This document shows, one piece after another, positions 5,807-6,380 of a DNA stretch of 6,380 nt. The notes under the pieces are model-generated. The model ran no database searches, was not told where the DNA came from, and was given only the letters and a program-made list of their open reading frames with translations. Numbering within the stretch: position 1 is the first letter of the stretch; the number at the start of each line of letters is the position of its first letter. This DNA is from Kiritimatiellia bacterium (GTDB lineage: Bacteria; Verrucomicrobiota; Kiritimatiellia; RFP12; UBA1067). Where the stretch lies: positions 1-6,380 of the forward strand of contig JAKSOY010000243.1 of the NCBI GenBank assembly GCA_024405255.1, written 5' to 3'. A program made the translations under genes and the position numbers.

Positions 5807-6145
5807 TTACTTCTTAGGCTGATGCTTCTTGCAGTACCGGATGCCAAGCCGATGCCAGCAGTCAAAGCAGATCGGCTCTTCGCATCCCTCCTCGGAACAT
5901 GTTTGTTTCAAGGATGCCTTGGCCTTGTAGAACGTACCGCACACGCTGCACGTTCCTCCTGATGCCGCCGCATTCTTGTTCCGCTCCAGATAACGATCAA
6001 GATCCGACCTCGCGACGCGGTAAAGCTTACCGAGACGTACAGCCGGGAGTTCGCCAGCGCGAACCAGTCTGTAGATGAGCTGATAGGTGACGCCAAGCAT
6101 ATCGGCAACATCTTCAAGACTCATATACTCCGTGACGTTCGTCAT
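5807..6145 (-). CDS. Excisionase-type HTH DNA-binding protein with Cys-rich zinc-binding tail
   Basis: This 112-aa protein has an HTH_17/excisionase (MerR-like) winged helix at about residues 9-55: a SLEDVADMLGVTYQLIYRLV helix-turn-helix, a GELPAVRLGKLYR wing and a SDLDRYL helix. After an Ala/Gly linker comes a cluster of likely zinc ligands: C66, C69, C83, C88, C93, C96, C105 and H108. The spacing CxxC...C....C....CxxC...C..H recalls a B-box or double treble-clef finger. I start it at the ATG 6143-6145, because GGAGGAA sits right upstream; an in-frame TTG at 6155-6157 would add four residues but would overlap that ribosome site. It is the first gene after a good promoter, so it is probably the operon's own regulator, with the zinc module sensing or binding a partner. 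A recombination directionality factor is the alternative, but no integrase is seen. Confidence 0.85.
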   Translation of the reverse strand: MTNVTEYMSLEDVADMLGVTYQLIYRLVRAGELPAVRLGKLYRVARSDLDRYLERNKNAAASGGTCSVCGTFYKAKASLKQTCSEEGCEEPICFDCWHRLGIRYCKKHQPKK

Positions 6146-6148
6146 TAC

Positions 6149-6155
6149 TTCCTCC
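6149..6155 (-). promoter_or_regulatory. Shine-Dalgarno that decides the start of the HTH gene
   Basis: The minus strand reads GGAGGAA, then three bases, then the ATG at 6143-6145. The core GGAGG is five bases from the ATG. This site favours that ATG over the in-frame TTG, whose last base is part of the site. Confidence 0.75.
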
Positions 6156-6171
6156 AATTTCCCGTTTCTGG

Positions 6172-6184
6172 TGATAATGTATCA
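6172..6184. promoter_or_regulatory. Inverted repeat overlapping the -10 box, possible operator
   Basis: TGATA-ATG-TATCA is a perfect 5-bp inverted repeat with a 3-base centre, placed across the predicted -10 hexamer. A dimeric protein bound here would block RNA polymerase. The HTH protein of the first gene is a natural candidate. Five-base arms in AT-rich DNA can arise by chance, so this is tentative. Confidence 0.4.
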
Positions 6185-6204
6185 GATTTATTATTTGGTG
6201 TCAA
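6176..6204 (-). promoter_or_regulatory. Near-consensus sigma70-type promoter for the operon
   Basis: On the minus strand there is a perfect -35 box TTGACA (6199-6204), a 17-base spacer (6182-6198) and a -10 box TACATT (6176-6181, four of six consensus bases). An A-rich stretch just upstream of the -35 (about 6211-6228) could serve as an UP element. Transcription would start near 6168-6170, giving a leader of roughly 25 bases before the HTH gene. No other promoter of this quality was seen between the genes, which fits a single long transcript. Confidence 0.75.
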
Positions 6205-6264
6205 TAGCGCGATTTGATTTTTTTGTTTATGTTTCTTTACATATCTTATCGACTGATTACCGTC

Positions 6265-6380
6265 TTAAGAAAGCCCGGTCGTGCGCTCAACCACGTTTTT
6301 ACAGTCGTCGTACAACTTTGCGAGACGGCGCGAAAGATCGTATCTCCGCTTGTCCGGATTGGACGCCCCCGCCTCGATAT
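6265..6380 (-). CDS. C-terminal end of an unidentified upstream gene (partial)
   Basis: An open frame enters at the right edge and ends with TAA at 6265-6267, giving 37 residues, among them SNPDKRRYDLSRRLAKLYDD and, near the end, a VVERTTGLS tail. It looks like a soluble, charged helix with plausible GC-rich codon use. The other minus-strand frame examined in full stops earlier. No family can be named from this much. No clear terminator hairpin follows it before the promoter of the next operon, so some read-through is possible. Confidence 0.5.
   Translation of the reverse strand, partial: IEAGASNPDKRRYDLSRRLAKLYDDCKNVVERTTGLS

Noticed and set aside
4492..5817. Long plus-strand open frame (441 codons) opposite the SPFH gene
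   Set aside because: It is antisense to a frame with clear zinc-ribbon and SPFH motifs and good ribosome sites. Its product shows no recognisable domain, and stop-poor antisense frames are common in GC-rich genes.
5807..6145. Phage excisionase
   Set aside because: No integrase, attachment-site repeats or phage genes are visible, and the Cys-rich tail and operon position fit a regulator better.
6205..6264. Terminator for the gene at the right edge
   Set aside because: Only 3-5 base stems with no GC-rich hairpin followed by a minus-strand U-tract; the T-run here is on the plus strand and fits an A-rich promoter-upstream element on the minus strand.
1..6380. CRISPR array, tRNA/rRNA genes, insertion sequence ends
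   Set aside because: No regularly spaced repeats, no tRNA-like cloverleaf, and no transposase or terminal inverted repeats were seen when reading both strands.

Overview
All genes in this window that I can support read on the minus strand, so they are described from right to left. Short gaps and ATGA overlaps suggest that most of the window is one transcription unit running off the left edge. Composition is moderately GC-rich but uneven. The Hanks-type kinase, the FHA domain and the zinc-ribbon and SPFH proteins suggest a bacterium with rich Ser/Thr signalling. A member of the PVC group (Lentisphaerota or Kiritimatiellota-like) is my best guess, but this rests on remembered style of sequence and not on a marker gene.

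Right edge (6265-6380): the last 37 codons of an unidentified minus-strand gene. Next comes a 119-bp gap (6146-6264) holding a near-consensus sigma70-type promoter (TTGACA, 17 bp, TACATT) that fires leftward. A perfect 5+3+5 inverted repeat overlaps its -10 box.

Core block (844-6145), five genes: (1) an excisionase-type HTH protein with a Cys-rich zinc-binding tail; (2) an SPFH/band-7 protein with an N-terminal double zinc ribbon and a long coiled coil; (3) a zinc-ribbon protein with a central beta domain, an FHA domain and a Cys-containing C-terminus; (4) a 193-aa helical protein resembling ESCRT-III/Snf7 or PspA/Vipp1; (5) a soluble Ser/Thr kinase with all catalytic motifs. An SPFH protein plus zinc-ribbon proteins plus a PspA/ESCRT-III-type protein recalls the Bacillus YdjFGHI membrane-stress set. 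The added kinase and FHA reader make it look like a membrane-associated module run by phosphorylation. This functional reading is inference.

Left block (1-839): a possible 36-aa micro-ORF, a 61-aa truncated DUF3990-like (ADP-ribosyltransferase-like) ORF, a 150-aa partner-like protein, and the start of a second DUF3990-like gene cut by the window edge. Each of the three junctions is an ATGA stop/start overlap. The last two genes look like a toxin-antitoxin-type pair. They may be part of the core system or an accessory cassette inserted at its 3' end.

I see no tRNA, rRNA, CRISPR array, transposase or convincing terminator. There is no gene-free stretch over 300 bases.
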